Shown here: positions 47,667 through 58,422 of the stretch, piece after piece
How the letters are laid out: each line of letters opens with the position of its first letter
Numbering within the stretch: position 1 is the stretch's first letter
Source: Eutypella sp. D-1
Lineage: Eukaryota; Ascomycota; Sordariomycetes; Xylariales; Diatrypaceae
Direction of reading: 5' to 3'
NCBI GenBank assembly: GCA_023313575.1
Contig: JAJTTP010000003.1
Location: 1,054,001-1,118,000 of the forward strand
Length of the DNA stretch: 64,000 bases
Made by a program: the position numbers and the translations under genes
The notes under the pieces: model-generated
What the model was told of the DNA's origin: nothing
Seen by the model: only the letters and a program-made list of their open reading frames with translations
The model's database searches: none

Positions 47667-48970
47667 TATAGGTACCAGTTAGGTGGAACCTTGAATCTAT
47701 CGATGCCACAGCCACAGTTAGCACCGCCGCCGTTATGTACCACCGCCATAGTGCAGAGGTGTTAGTGTGGCTTTCTCTCCGTTTGGCCCACTTCGCCATC
47801 GTAGTGCAGAATTTAGAGCTAGACACCCCACCCGGCACCTTATCTACCTACTCTACCTAAGAAGTAGGTATTTATCTGCTTATCTGTCACTGCTATTTCG
47901 TCCCAGGTATCGTTCTCCGCTCCCTGATCGTTTGTTACGTAGGACCTGAATAAGTACCCGACATCATACCTAAGGTCATCGTAAGCTTGCATCACACAAA
48001 CGGAACCCTAGAGTAACTACCTAGGTTACCTACTCAGCTCATTCCCGTGCCAATTAGTTTGAAGCCTCCAAGGTTCTACGTAGGTAGTCTAGAAGCCCCC
48101 CCCTATCAAGGACAGGTATTACCTGCCTACCAGCCTTCCCCCGTCTGGAGACAACACTCCGATCGCCTATCGACGGGAATATTCATATCCGGTCCTCTAG
48201 GGTCGCCTTAGTACGCTGATCGAGCAGGAGACCTCGGGGAAGAATCCCTCCTTCAGGTGCCTCCCTCTTCATTACTTGTCCGCAAACCGTGTCCCGCGAA
48301 CCGTGGACAAATAAAAGCTTGATCACTGTGCGGATGGGATGCGGACGTTACACCTCAAAACACCGCACGATAGCAAGAGGCATCTATGAATATTGCTGAG
48401 TAATGAGTCATAAGCCCAATGAATTTCTATGCAATCTACCCTAGCAGGTCAGGTAGCCTCGGGTTTTTTCCCCGTCATGATTTAAAGTTGCCGGGGTCAG
48501 GGGGGAGCAGGGAGGGGAGGGTGGAGGGGCCCGGCCCTACCCGGCGATCTGATTATTTCAGTCCGCACTCTAGTAGCAAGCATCCACCGATGTTAGATCA
48601 GATCATATAAGTCTACATACTTAAGTGTAGGTATAGCCGCAGATACGTATGATTAGCCAGTCGGTCCATCTCTTCACAAGGAAATGAATGAATCTCCCGG
48701 CATCTGTGTATATTTTCATCCGCATTCATCTCAGCAGTCTATTGGACACACTCTTCCTGCCTGGCAAGTGCTTACTCACTTGTGATTATCAAGCCAAAAA
48801 CAGTCGTTCATCAGAATAGAGCATTCCTATATCAGGAACACTTACATCTCCCATCTTCTCGAGACGAGCCTCCTCTTGGTTTATTTTCCTTTGCCTTGTC
48901 TCGACAGTCCGTCCGCTCCTGTGAAATATACGCCCAGCGCCCATAACACTCTCTCAAGACATCAACCACA
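47667..48970. other. Intergenic region between the RIP island and the GST gene
   Basis: Base composition returns to normal at once. Motifs include TACCTACTCTACCTAAGAAGTAGGTA (a mixed palindromic cluster, 47843-47870) and ACCTAGGTTACCTA (48020-48033). The last 150 bp are pyrimidine-rich (GST leader). No gene recognised. Confidence 0.55.
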
Positions 48971-49827
48971 ATGGCTTCTCAAGAACAGCCCAAGATCAAG
49001 CTGTACTGGTAAGGACGTCCATCTTTTGCCACGGCCCGGCCACCCGTCATCTCTCTGACATCGAACGCAGGCTCGAGAAGTCCCGGGCCCAGAATATCCT
49101 GTGGCTGCTCGAGGAGCTCGGGCTCGAGTACGAGATGGTGACGTTCCATCGCAAGAGCAACAACTTGGCGCCGGCGGAGCTGAAGAAGATCCACCCGCTG
49201 GGCAAATCACCCGTCGTCAGCATCACGCCCGTGGGCGGCGGGCCCGACGTCGTGCTGGCCGAGAGCGGCTTCATCGTGCAGTATCTGTGCGAGCACTTCA
49301 GCAACGACACGACGATGATGCCGCGGCGCTACCAGGAAGGAAAGGAGGGCCAGGCGGGCGGCGAGACGGAGGCCTGGCTGCGGTGGCAGTACCTCCTGCA
49401 TTTTACCGAGGGCACCATGATGCCGTCGCTGATCCTGGGCTGGGTGATCAGCGGCCTTCGGGGCCCGCAGGTGCCGTTCTTCATCCGGCCCATCACGTCG
49501 CTGGTTGCCGGCAAGATCATCGATGGCTTCGTCCACCGCAACATCAGCGCGCAGCTCGAGTTCCTCGAGCAGCAGCTCGCCACCTCGGGCGGCGACTACC
49601 TGTGCGGCGAGCACCTCACCGCCGCCGACGTGCTCCTCAGCTTCGGCCTCATCACCGGCCGCGACAAGTTCGCGACCCTCGGCAACTGGGGCAACAGCTC
49701 CCCTCGGAAGCTTTTCCCCAAGCTCTTCGCCTACATCGAGCGTCTCGAGACCCTCCCGGGCTACAAGCGGTCCGTCCAGAAAGTCAAGGAGATCGATGAG
49801 AGCCTCGGCATCCACTTCCAGCTGTGA
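48971..49827 (+). CDS. Glutathione S-transferase (fungal Gtt1-like)
   Basis: A glutathione-conjugating detoxification enzyme. Exons 48971-49008 and 49071-49827 join to 264 aa. The N-terminal thioredoxin-fold domain reads KIKLYWLEKSRAQNILWLLE, with Ser17 at the usual GSH-activating position. It continues with HPLGKSPVV (cis-Pro loop) and ESGFIVQYLCEHF (the E-S GSH gamma-glutamyl contact). The helical C-terminal domain (about 105-255) contains LRWQYLLHFTEGTMMPSLI and GDYLCGEHLTAADVLLSFGL, the conserved N-capping/hydrophobic-staple region. The sequence before the C-domain and the GTMMP element recall yeast Gtt1. It has no signal peptide; a membrane association like that of Gtt1 cannot be judged. 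Length and start agree with the family. Confidence 0.94.
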
Positions 49828-51519
49828 ATCTGCTGGCGAGATATTGACGCCCACGGATGCTCCCGCGCCACCTACTTTGGCTGCCTCGTTGGTTTCCCTC
49901 GCATTGAGCTGCGATAAAGAAAGCAATGGTAATTATCGGAGACCCGGACAGATATCTATTTATTAATGTAATATTTCAAGCACACCAGCAAATTGCTTAC
50001 TACACCAGTCACGTACAAAGCATTGCTGCATGCTGTGAAAACTGCCGCATTTCCATGACGTCAATTGGAGGGGTTTCACGTTCCTTTGCGTTCCCGTTGG
50101 ATTGTGGCTTTGCCTTTACCTGTCAGCCCGCCAACCTAATTTGCTTCCAGGAGCTACACAGCCAAACAGCCCAAACAGTCAGGCTGACTTGTCACCGGTA
50201 GCCACGGTCGTTGCCCGTTTCATGTAGGAATGCACCCCATATGTAGTCCGTATTATGCGCATCCGATCTCAAAAAAGGCGGCGATCATCGATCGGATCTG
50301 GTTACCATTGCTGTACATAGTGAAACCCATAAAATAATTATGGCCAGTCAACAGTATAACCCTTGATATGACACACGGTGAACAGGGCACACAACAGCAC
50401 ACCGCCCGCCTCCATGGCCCAAATCCAGGCCCACGGCCCCAATCATTGTCTCCTCCTTATACGATGACCGCGTGGCTGCTGTAAGGCTATCATTGGAAGA
50501 AGCTATCTATCAGATCCTTTTCTTTCAACCTGGTCAACTTCCACATCCACAAGTGTATGTAAGAGTAAAGTGCAACAAGTGGTGCCACCTTCTCATCACC
50601 AGGAATTTGCTTACTTTTCCAATGGGGATCGTCGTGGCTAAGCCGTCGTTAGCCTACTTTGTGAACTTATCTCTTTTATCTTGTCCCTGCCAGCCTGTCT
50701 TCCCACCGCCCTCCATCACCCACTTTACCTACATACCTCACCCTAAAGATGCGGTGTTTATGTTCGCTTATGCTACCAATGCTATGAGATGTGTATACAC
50801 AGATGTAATTGCCCTACATACATACATCCATAAGCAGACTGGACGGGCCAGGCGGGGCCCCGGGGAGTTGCTGACTCGGGAGATCGTGAACCCCCAATGT
50901 TTTAGTGGACAATTAATTCCGCCCCCGTTGCCCCGTACATACTAAAGGATCGTTTGGCTGTGTGTGCATAAAAGTAAGCCTTGCTGCCTGCCTTCACAAT
51001 GAACATCATAATAAACAACATCAGCTATAATCCCCCCAATTCCCTCGTATCCCGTCATGTTTCTTGCTCTTCTTCCTCCTCCCCCTCCTTAATTACGTGC
51101 ATTTCTCGCATTCACCAATCAGGCATCCATATTCCACGTGCAAAATCATCCCATCGTTACTTATCATAGGTACGGGTTAGGGTAGTTGTAAACTCCGGCC
51201 CTTCCGGACCGAGGCCCATTTTAGCTCGGTTTGTGTGTGGTTAGGCTTCCCGATCTCCCAAGCAGACGGGATCAGCTGCGGCTGCGGTGTTTCGTTTCGT
51301 TTCGTTTCGTGTGGATTTGTTCTTATCTGGTCTGTGCTGTGTGCTTTCATTGTTTCAAGGGAATCCATTCTTATCCAGGAGTATGAATGAGTGAGTGTGC
51401 GCGCGCGTGCTTCAACATCTTTCGTGACGGAAAGGAAAAATAAAAAGGAAGCAGAAGTAACGCAAACTCCCCGTTCGGGTTTCGGCCCCAAAAAGTCCCC
51501 GGCAGATGTACAACCAGCC
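49828..51519. other. Intergenic region upstream of the LCAT-like hydrolase
   Basis: No conserved gene. CGTTTCGTTT pentamer repeats (TTTCG) lie at about 51288-51310 and pyrimidine-rich stretches at 51060-51090. An open frame at 51391 begins with GTG and is a 5' extension of the hydrolase frame, not a start. Confidence 0.55.
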
Positions 51520-54318
51520 ATGGCAACAACCACGACAACAGGAGCAGCAGGAGCTATCCCTCAACCACAGTCGCCGGCTACACCGGCCGAGGACGCGCGA
51601 GACGGCGGCCAGGACACCGCGGTGGAACGGGCCGCGAACGCCTCGGCACACTCGGACAGCGCCACCGACGAGGACGATGAGGCTCTGGACATCGACCAGG
51701 ATGATGCTCAGTCCATCATCCTGCCCGCCCTGAGCCCGGCCGCCTCAAGACTGATCTCCCCCAGGACGCCGGCCGCCGAAAAAGTGGCCGCGATGGAGTC
51801 CCTCCCGGGCGGTGGCCTGTTCACGGTCGTCGAGGGCTCGAGAGTCACGCAGGAACCTGAGCGGCTAGCGTCGGCCACGCCCGAAGTCACCCCTACCCGG
51901 GTCGGCGCCCCGTCCCCGAGTTATCGGGATAAGATGCAGAGCCGCCACATCCGCGGGCTCTCGGTGGGCAACGTGCCGTCAAATAACCAGCAGACGAGCA
52001 GGTTCCAACTTCCGTCTCCGTGGCAGACGGGGCCCAAGGAGCTTGTCATCCCTGAGGAGTCTGGCCCGAAGTCTGCTCTGTCGAGCGTCTTCGACCAGGC
52101 GCGAGCCCGCCGCGCCTCCTCCATCGGCGGCAGTGACACGTTTAAGAGGCTACGAGACGCGCTACCGTCTATCTCCTTACCGTCCTTTTTCTCCAGCCCC
52201 GTGTTGAGCAAAACCCCGTCGCCGGGTCTGGGAAACGGTAATGCGTCTGATTCGAAACAGATCTCGCCGACCGGGGTTCCAGCGCCGCGTTCGCCTGCTA
52301 CGGCCAATAGAGACATTCCTTCCGTGAGATTGTTCGATGCTTTTGGCCTGCCGGATCGGTCAACCGAGTCGCATTCGTCCTCACGACAGTCTATGATGCC
52401 TCCGGTGAGACCCCGTGCACCCCGGAGGTCGACGTCGGACGACTCGCTGCTCTACCACTCACTCTCGCGGGTCTCGTCGCTAGGGGACGATGACCGGTGG
52501 AACAACATACGAGAGCAGAAAAATAGTAGGATCAAGGCCATTACCGATAGCTGGGACAGACCAACTTTCAAACTACCTCAGCTACACCAACTACCGAAGC
52601 AACTCAAGCGACATTCGCTCTTTCTGACGGAATCATTGCACGGAAGTGACGGCAATCTTCCGGCTACCATCCCCGAATCTGACGCGGCGTCGAAAGATGG
52701 CCCTATGTCCGAGCTGGACCGGGCCCTGGAGACCCTAACCGGAGACATCGTCATCCTGGGTGGGTACCGGGGATCAATACTGCGATCGACCAAGACAAAC
52801 CGCCAAGTCTGGGTGCCCGTGAAAGTGGGTCTTAACATCCGGAAAGTGAACCTAGAGGTTGGGCTCGACCTGGAGGATGAGGAGCGGATGGAGGAGACGA
52901 TATACCCGTCCGGCATGCTGAAGAACATCGGACCGGTCGACATCTCGAAGAAACTGTTTAAGAGGCTGCGGGAGTGCGAGAACGCCCGGGCAGGGAGGCT
53001 CAGGGTATGGGACTACGGCTATGACTGGCGGCTAAGCCCGCACCTATTGTCGCGAAAACTTAACGCCTTCCTGGAGCGGCTGCCGTCGAACCAGAGTGAT
53101 GTTGCGCCCGGGAACCGCGGCGCCCTGGTCATCGCGCACAGCCTAGGCGGCCTCATCACACGGCACGCCATCAACCAGCGGCCGGAGCTGTACTCGGGTG
53201 CCATCTTCGCCGGCACCCCGCAGCGCTGTATCAACATCCTGGGCCCGCTGCGCAATGGCGATGCCGTCCTGCTCAATGAGAAGGTCCTCACGGCTCAGGT
53301 AAACTTCTCTCTCCGTACCAGCTTCGTCTTCCTGCCCGAGGACGGCCGCTGCTTCATCAACAAGCACACTGGCGAGGAGTTCCCTGTCGACTTCTACGAC
53401 CCCGCCCAATGGGCCCGCTACTGCTTCTCCCCCTGCATCGAGCCGGCCCTGCCCGCCTTCAATGCCCGAAGTAGCAGCTTTAGCAGTTACGCCGTCGGCA
53501 GCGGCGGGCTCAGTTTGAAGGATCTTTCTGGACGCATACCCGCGCCACTGAGGAGTCGCGGAAATAGCGGTGCAAGCGATACCAAGCCAGCACAATCCCC
53601 CACGATGGCAACACAGAGCCTACTTGCTGAGGCGGCCCGCAGGGTCGAGGTCTCGAACGACCGTACCCTGGCACCGCAAATGGGGACGCTACCAGGCGGG
53701 TCGAGCCAGGCTCAGCAGCAGCAGCAACCACCATCACCATCCCAGCTCTCCCCCACCTCCCCAGACGCGCCCGGCAGTGCGTCGCGCAGCCGCAACATGG
53801 AGTACCTAACTCGGGTACTAGCGGAGACGCGGCGGTTCCGAGCGGAGGCGGCGCACCGGCCGGAGCTGACGCGGGCGAACGCGTACCCGCCGCTAGGAGT
53901 GATATACGGCAAGGCATCGCCGACGGTGAGCGCGGCGCACGTGGCGTCGCGGGAGGCGATCGCGTGCGCCGACGCCTACGACAACCTCGTCTTCGGCAGT
54001 GGTGACGGCGTCGTCCTCGCCCGCGAGGCCCAGCTCCCACACGGCTACGACGTCGTCCGCGGCGCCCGCGTCTCCACCGACCGCGGTCACATCACCATGC
54101 TCGGCGACCTCGAGGCCGTCGGCCAGGCCCTCGCCGCTGTCGCCCGCGGTCGTAGGAAGGGCATCGGTCTCGGAACCGCCCTCGCGAGAAAGGCCCGGGT
54201 CGACCGTGCACCCGAGAAGGTCGGGCCAACACTGCCCGCGGGCAGTCCGGACTTGGGCTCGGAGAAGACTGAGCCCGTGCCCTCTGAGCCTGCTTTGGCG
54301 CCTCCTCCAGGCGTCTAG
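51520..54318 (+). CDS. LCAT/PGAP1-like alpha/beta-hydrolase, large fungal form
   Basis: A probable lipid acyltransferase or lipase of the alpha/beta-hydrolase fold; the substrate is unknown. It is a single exon of 932 aa from the ATG at 51520, which lies in a CAGCCATGG context; upstream in-frame sequence has only a GTG. Residues 1-330 are Ser/Pro-rich, acidic and probably disordered. The catalytic domain starts near 405 with DIVILGGYRGSILRS and contains RLRVWDYGYDWRLSP. The nucleophile elbow is IAHSLGG (S541), followed by AIFAGTPQRCINILGPL. A Gln/Pro/Ser-rich linker (about 675-755) splits the domain. The likely acid is D829 (FGSGDGVVLA) and the likely base H857 (STDRGHITMLGD). No signal peptide or clear membrane helix was seen. 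The full triad suggests an active enzyme. Confidence 0.85.
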   Translation: MATTTTTGAAGAIPQPQSPATPAEDARDGGQDTAVERAANASAHSDSATDEDDEALDIDQDDAQSIILPALSPAASRLISPRTPAAEKVAAMESLPGGGLFTVVEGSRVTQEPERLASATPEVTPTRVGAPSPSYRDKMQSRHIRGLSVGNVPSNNQQTSRFQLPSPWQTGPKELVIPEESGPKSALSSVFDQARARRASSIGGSDTFKRLRDALPSISLPSFFSSPVLSKTPSPGLGNGNASDSKQISPTGVPAPRSPATANRDIPSVRLFDAFGLPDRSTESHSSSRQSMMPPVRPRAPRRSTSDDSLLYHSLSRVSSLGDDDRWNNIREQKNSRIKAITDSWDRPTFKLPQLHQLPKQLKRHSLFLTESLHGSDGNLPATIPESDAASKDGPMSELDRALETLTGDIVILGGYRGSILRSTKTNRQVWVPVKVGLNIRKVNLEVGLDLEDEERMEETIYPSGMLKNIGPVDISKKLFKRLRECENARAGRLRVWDYGYDWRLSPHLLSRKLNAFLERLPSNQSDVAPGNRGALVIAHSLGGLITRHAINQRPELYSGAIFAGTPQRCINILGPLRNGDAVLLNEKVLTAQVNFSLRTSFVFLPEDGRCFINKHTGEEFPVDFYDPAQWARYCFSPCIEPALPAFNARSSSFSSYAVGSGGLSLKDLSGRIPAPLRSRGNSGASDTKPAQSPTMATQSLLAEAARRVEVSNDRTLAPQMGTLPGGSSQAQQQQQPPSPSQLSPTSPDAPGSASRSRNMEYLTRVLAETRRFRAEAAHRPELTRANAYPPLGVIYGKASPTVSAAHVASREAIACADAYDNLVFGSGDGVVLAREAQLPHGYDVVRGARVSTDRGHITMLGDLEAVGQALAAVARGRRKGIGLGTALARKARVDRAPEKVGPTLPAGSPDLGSEKTEPVPSEPALAPPPGV

Positions 54319-55244
54319 GGCTAGACACGACAATGTACGAGAGATGGATATGGGATGTAGCATTACAAGTATCTTGTTTTTCTCTCTCTTCTTTTTTTTT
54401 TGGAATCATCCATTTTTTGCATATCGGTGGGATCAGGAAGCGGTACCAAGAACGTAGTTAGATGTACTCAGATGGGCAACCGTCGACTCACTCCGTGAGA
54501 CCATATCAAAAGCATTAATATGTACTAGGGGCATGGGCGGGCGAAAAAGCGCTGCGTTTTTTGTTCCTGCATCGGGCGGTCGCTTGTTTATACCTACCTA
54601 TATTATCTCGTTTAGCATTCATCCAGCATATTAATCTTTTTCTGCGATGGGGCGTCTTCTCGCTAAGTCACTGTTTGTCAGTGAGTGTGTGTATGGGTAT
54701 AATTGAAGTTAAAGAAGTTGAAACATTTACTATGTAATTTGCAATGAAGGGTTTTGATTACTCTGAAGTCGGCTGAATGAGCATCGGAGATGTACTTGAC
54801 TTGATCTCACAACACACTCATGGGCGACCACATGAAATCTACTTTCTATCATAGCACCACCATATTCTATATTGTACAAAATAGGCATTTCAATTAGCCC
54901 CCGTTTTCAGAATATGCCCTTGTGACCAAAGAAATCCCTCCCTCCTAGCGGTAGTTATCACTCATCATAAAGAATTCCTTACGGATCACAAGCGATGATG
55001 TTGAACTGGTGCCATATCCCTTTCGAGTGGTCCGTTTATAGACGAGACCTCATCCGGTTCTTGTCTTGTCTGTTCCGCATTATCGAAAGACGTCTCGTCC
55101 GACCTTTGTGGTATGCCTGAGCTATTCTGGCTAACTAGGATAGGATGTGAGGGATCTGAAATGTCTAGGCCGGCTAGTATGGCGTCCAGTTCCGTGATCG
55201 GGACGCTCTTAGTGCAGTCGGACCATCTAGCATGTCCCAGCTCT
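54319..55244. other. Intergenic region with a possible leftover tail of the truncated membrane-protein gene
   Basis: After a T run at 54391-54400 there is no gene on the plus strand. On the minus strand a second frame (55306-54986) reads on past the stop of the 55245-55832 fragment, containing LGHARWSDCTKSVPITELDAILAGLD. It may be the frameshifted remainder of that gene or chance. Confidence 0.4.
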
Positions 55245-55832
55245 TCATGTGCCAGGCGATGTAGCTGTCTTCTTGCAACATTGCTGGGCATAATTGGCGG
55301 CATCATTTAAGTACTCCGCTGTATATCGATTTTGTACAACTTCTGTTTCGATACTTCTTGTTGCTGAAGGGCCATCCCAAGGTATACCACAGTTGGCACT
55401 CTTCAGTAAGACTTCGTCACCAATGGCCGTGGATATAGCAGACGAGAGGCTAGCCGCAACAGTGAAAGTCACTTCTGAAAAGAAAGCGACGAATGCGAGT
55501 GACGCGAATAGAGAGACGTCCTTGGTCGACGACCTCCGCCACGCCCACAGCAAACGTAAAAGAGACAAGAGGCCGGATTCAGGGGCTGTGGAGTTGCACA
55601 AAACAATGTGGCGATGCTGATAGAGCGTGGAAGTTCGAGACTGCTGAATTGAAAGGTGCCGGTGGAAAGCTAAGGAAACGACTCTTGAGACTCTAGAGGC
55701 GACAAAGGCAATGAATGAAGCTATGAAAGCGATAAGAAGGTTGGCTTGACCCTTGGTCGTGGTCAAGGTTGCGCTTAATATGTGTCCTCGAGACCAGTTC
55801 ATCCATACTCCCAAGTAAACGTGCTCATCCAT
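55245..55832 (-). pseudogene. Truncated copy of a fungal multi-span membrane protein family
   Basis: 195 codons. It opens MDEHVYLGVWMNWSRG, then a TLTTT...LLIAFIASFIAFVASR membrane segment, LAFHRHL, STAPESGLLSLLRLLWAWR, a second membrane segment (FASLAFVAFFSEVTFTVAA) and SSAISTAIGDEVLL. This order (YLGVW-NWSRG, LTLT, RHQ-like loop, SS-ISTA-GDEVLL) is that of a large unnamed protein family in Fusarium and Colletotrichum relatives, as I recall it. Full members are normally several hundred residues longer. Here the frame ends soon after a Cys-Cys-Lys-Lys stretch and shifts to another frame, so I read it as a 5' fragment of a broken gene. It could instead be a genuine short form or contain an intron I cannot place. 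Confidence 0.6.
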
Positions 55833-57427
55833 TTCAATGTAGTTTATGTTTTTTGAGCTGAAAGAAAGCTCTCGTACCGTCGCGCGGAACAGGAGGGCGT
55901 CCCGTGAAGTTATTGTAATTTGAAGCTATAGCTGGAGATGTGTCGAAGATGAGAGTAATCGTGTGTTAGAGATATATACTACGTAAGGCTATATAGGAAA
56001 AAACCATGGAAGTATCGACACGTTCGTATTTAAGGAATGTATAATTAGGTTGACTGCCCCTATCAACCCCTATTTGCGGCCGATGTGGTGGGTGGCTGAG
56101 CGGGGATACCGAATAAAACCGTTACATCGCAAGGCACATTGAAAACAAGTGCTTCTAAGTAGCGTATGCGATAGACAATCAGCCGCTCTCTTTACTTCCC
56201 AGTTAACGTCTATTAACACGAAACCTTTTTATAGCTGCTGTGGGGAGGGAAATATACCGTCTCATAAACAATTTTTCAGCTGGAGGAGTGTGGCGAAAGA
56301 ATCATCCAAAGAGATCGGCGTAGGTCAATGAAGTAGGCAGGCCACCAGTCAAATACGGTGATGATTTGGTTCGGGAGTAGGGTCACGTTACAGCTTGTGA
56401 AGGGGGGGGGCTCTTGCACTCATCAGGTAGATGATTGTGTAATGCCCAGACATGTAGGCCTGCCGCCCTGCTCTGTCATGAGGGTCAAGTACGGACTTTC
56501 CAGTGGCATAGATGGCATGCACATGAGACTGTCTCGCCGAAGCCCGGTCTGTATGGGGTAGCAGATACTACAATGCCTGTTTACTTTTATTGTTCTCCTA
56601 GGGGCCCAACGAGACAGCCCACCTGCTTCCGAAAATGGGAGCTTTTCACCTAAGTGACAGGAAATATCACCGGGAAAGCCTTGAACTGCCGTAGGTGCTA
56701 AAACTATGCCGGCCTGCTTACCTCTTAAGCAGTCACATATTCTATTGAACGGCTTCACTATACAATGGCAGTTCAAGGCGCAAAACAACCACACTATTAT
56801 GCCTTCAGGTTGCATAGGAGCAGCGATGGGCCTTGAAAAGGTTTTCGGGGAAAGGTATACGCATTCGAAGGTGCGCCTGTTTGGCTAGATTTCGGAAGAA
56901 CGTATCAGGTCGCTTCGGTGCTAATTAACGGGGAGCGATACTGTAGAATGAATTAATGCGATCTAATACCTGACACGAAATGAACACAGCTAATAATATC
57001 CTCAGTTGTTAAGAATGACCAACTATGCATCCGTGTTGTGTACAGTCATTCGCTACAAGTCTTGAACAAGACTTTGTGTTGCTCGTACTTTCTGTTCCTT
57101 ACATGATCATACATGCACAGCACTTCGTCGGCATTGGATGAAGAGGAACAAAGATATCACAATGCACCTGTTTAATGGCTCTAGAACAACTACAATTCCA
57201 TTGTCGCAAAACAGAGAGACAAAGAGGGGACATCTGCCTTCTACAGGCGTTATAACTTTTTATATAAGTTAGAGCAAAGTTATCATCAATCCAAACCAGA
57301 CTTCCGAGAACCACTGCAAGGAACGGACAAGAATTCGCACCAAGCAACAAGAGTTTTCTAGAAAACAGTTAGCTAGGAACCGCCAACTCAACGTAGTTTT
57401 ATCCTCACACAAGCCAACCTAGCCACC
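55833..57427. other. Intergenic region between the membrane-protein fragment and the 200-aa gene
   Basis: Several overlapping short frames on both strands (56149-56888) match nothing I know. Positions 56580-56820 contain an imperfect duplication-like echo (TTGAACTGCC near 56682, TTGAACGGCTTCAC near 56743). No other features seen. Confidence 0.45.
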
Positions 57428-58030
57428 ATGTGCATCCCCCTTGTCGACGTCACCTACTCCTGCGGCCACACCGAGCCCGTCATACCGGCAGGGAGCGGCG
57501 CTCGCAGGAACCGGTTCTGCCTGGTGCCGGGATTCTGCGATGATTTGGGATTTGTGCGGAAAATCCAGCGCGAGTCGCAGGGTGACTGCAGCCTGTGTTA
57601 CGCAAAGTGGCTCGTGAAGCAGCAGGCGAACGAGAAGTCCACGAAGCGAGCGGCCGAGAAGGCGCGGCACGCGGCCGCTCTCCAAAATGCGGCGGCGAGA
57701 AGCCAGCGCCGCGCCACAGAGCTTCAGGCGAAGAGTGACCGGGGCTCGCAGCTTGAGGCAGCGCCCACACGCGAAGTCCTTGAAACGCTGAATACTCTTG
57801 CTATGAAGCGTCTCGAGACCTCCATTGCAACGTGCAGGGGCGCCGATTTCGAGATGCTCCTCGGCGTCGCCATCTCTCTGCCTCTCGTCGACAAGTCCGC
57901 CCTCGTCGAGCGCCTTGCCAGGGGCTTCGCGCGCGTATACGATGACGATTCGTGTGCTCAGATGGCCACTTTAGCGAGGGGTTGCGGGAATATGTTCGGG
58001 GAGGCTTTCAAGAGGGGGGCGCGTATTTAA
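57428..58030 (+). CDS. Hypothetical protein with Cys/His-rich N-terminus and coiled coil
   Basis: A 200-aa single-exon frame. The N-terminal 65 residues hold Cys2, Cys12, His14 (YSCGHTEP), Cys31, Cys37 and a CSLCYAKW pair. The CGH...C...CxxC arrangement resembles short zinc-binding proteins common in filamentous fungi, but spacing was not matched to a named domain. Residues of about 65-110 are a charged Ala/Lys/Arg/Glu coiled coil. The rest is helical with a Leu/Val-rich patch (LLGVAISLPLVDKSALVERL). The ATG sits in a GCCACCATG context, the best translation start in this part of the window, and GC content rises exactly over the frame. The function is unknown to me. Confidence 0.7.
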   Translation: MCIPLVDVTYSCGHTEPVIPAGSGARRNRFCLVPGFCDDLGFVRKIQRESQGDCSLCYAKWLVKQQANEKSTKRAAEKARHAAALQNAAARSQRRATELQAKSDRGSQLEAAPTREVLETLNTLAMKRLETSIATCRGADFEMLLGVAISLPLVDKSALVERLARGFARVYDDDSCAQMATLARGCGNMFGEAFKRGARI

Positions 58031-58422
58031 TAGATTTAGAAAGCAACTCACTAGTGTTTAACTAATAAGAGTGATATTATAGCAATATGAACCAAAAATA
58101 CCCATGCTATCAGGCATATGCTTACACTATATGTCCTGTGATATTGGAACCTTGCTAGACTACGAGGTGTTGAAACCTTTACGAGCTCAATGGTGTATCT
58201 CGCCACAACATAGTAGACCTTCGAAAATTCAATTAGCCTGTAAATAGATCCCACCTAAAAATATCAGCTTCGTGATGCCTAAGCTTTGTAGCTAATACAG
58301 GCAGTTAGATACCTATAAACGTGAAATCGGCAGCTGGAGCCAGCCTCTTTTCCAGTTAAGCATAGTTCGTGTTGAAAGATTGACCGACCCAGCTACAAAA
58401 ACGTCCTCAACTCAGCGCTTGA
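58031..58422. other. Convergent intergenic region
   Basis: 392 AT-richer bases between the hypothetical gene and the SDR gene; nothing else seen. Confidence 0.6.

Noticed and set aside
50472..50945. 157-codon plus-strand frame between GST and the LCAT-like gene
   Set aside because: No conserved segment, normal intergenic composition and TACATACAT-type repeats inside it.
51391..51519. N-terminal extension of the LCAT-like protein from position 51391
   Set aside because: The codon at 51391 is GTG; the first in-frame ATG with a good context is at 51520.
56423..56815. 130-codon minus-strand frame
   Set aside because: Opposite and overlapping frames of similar size, no motif; possibly chance or very old relic sequence.
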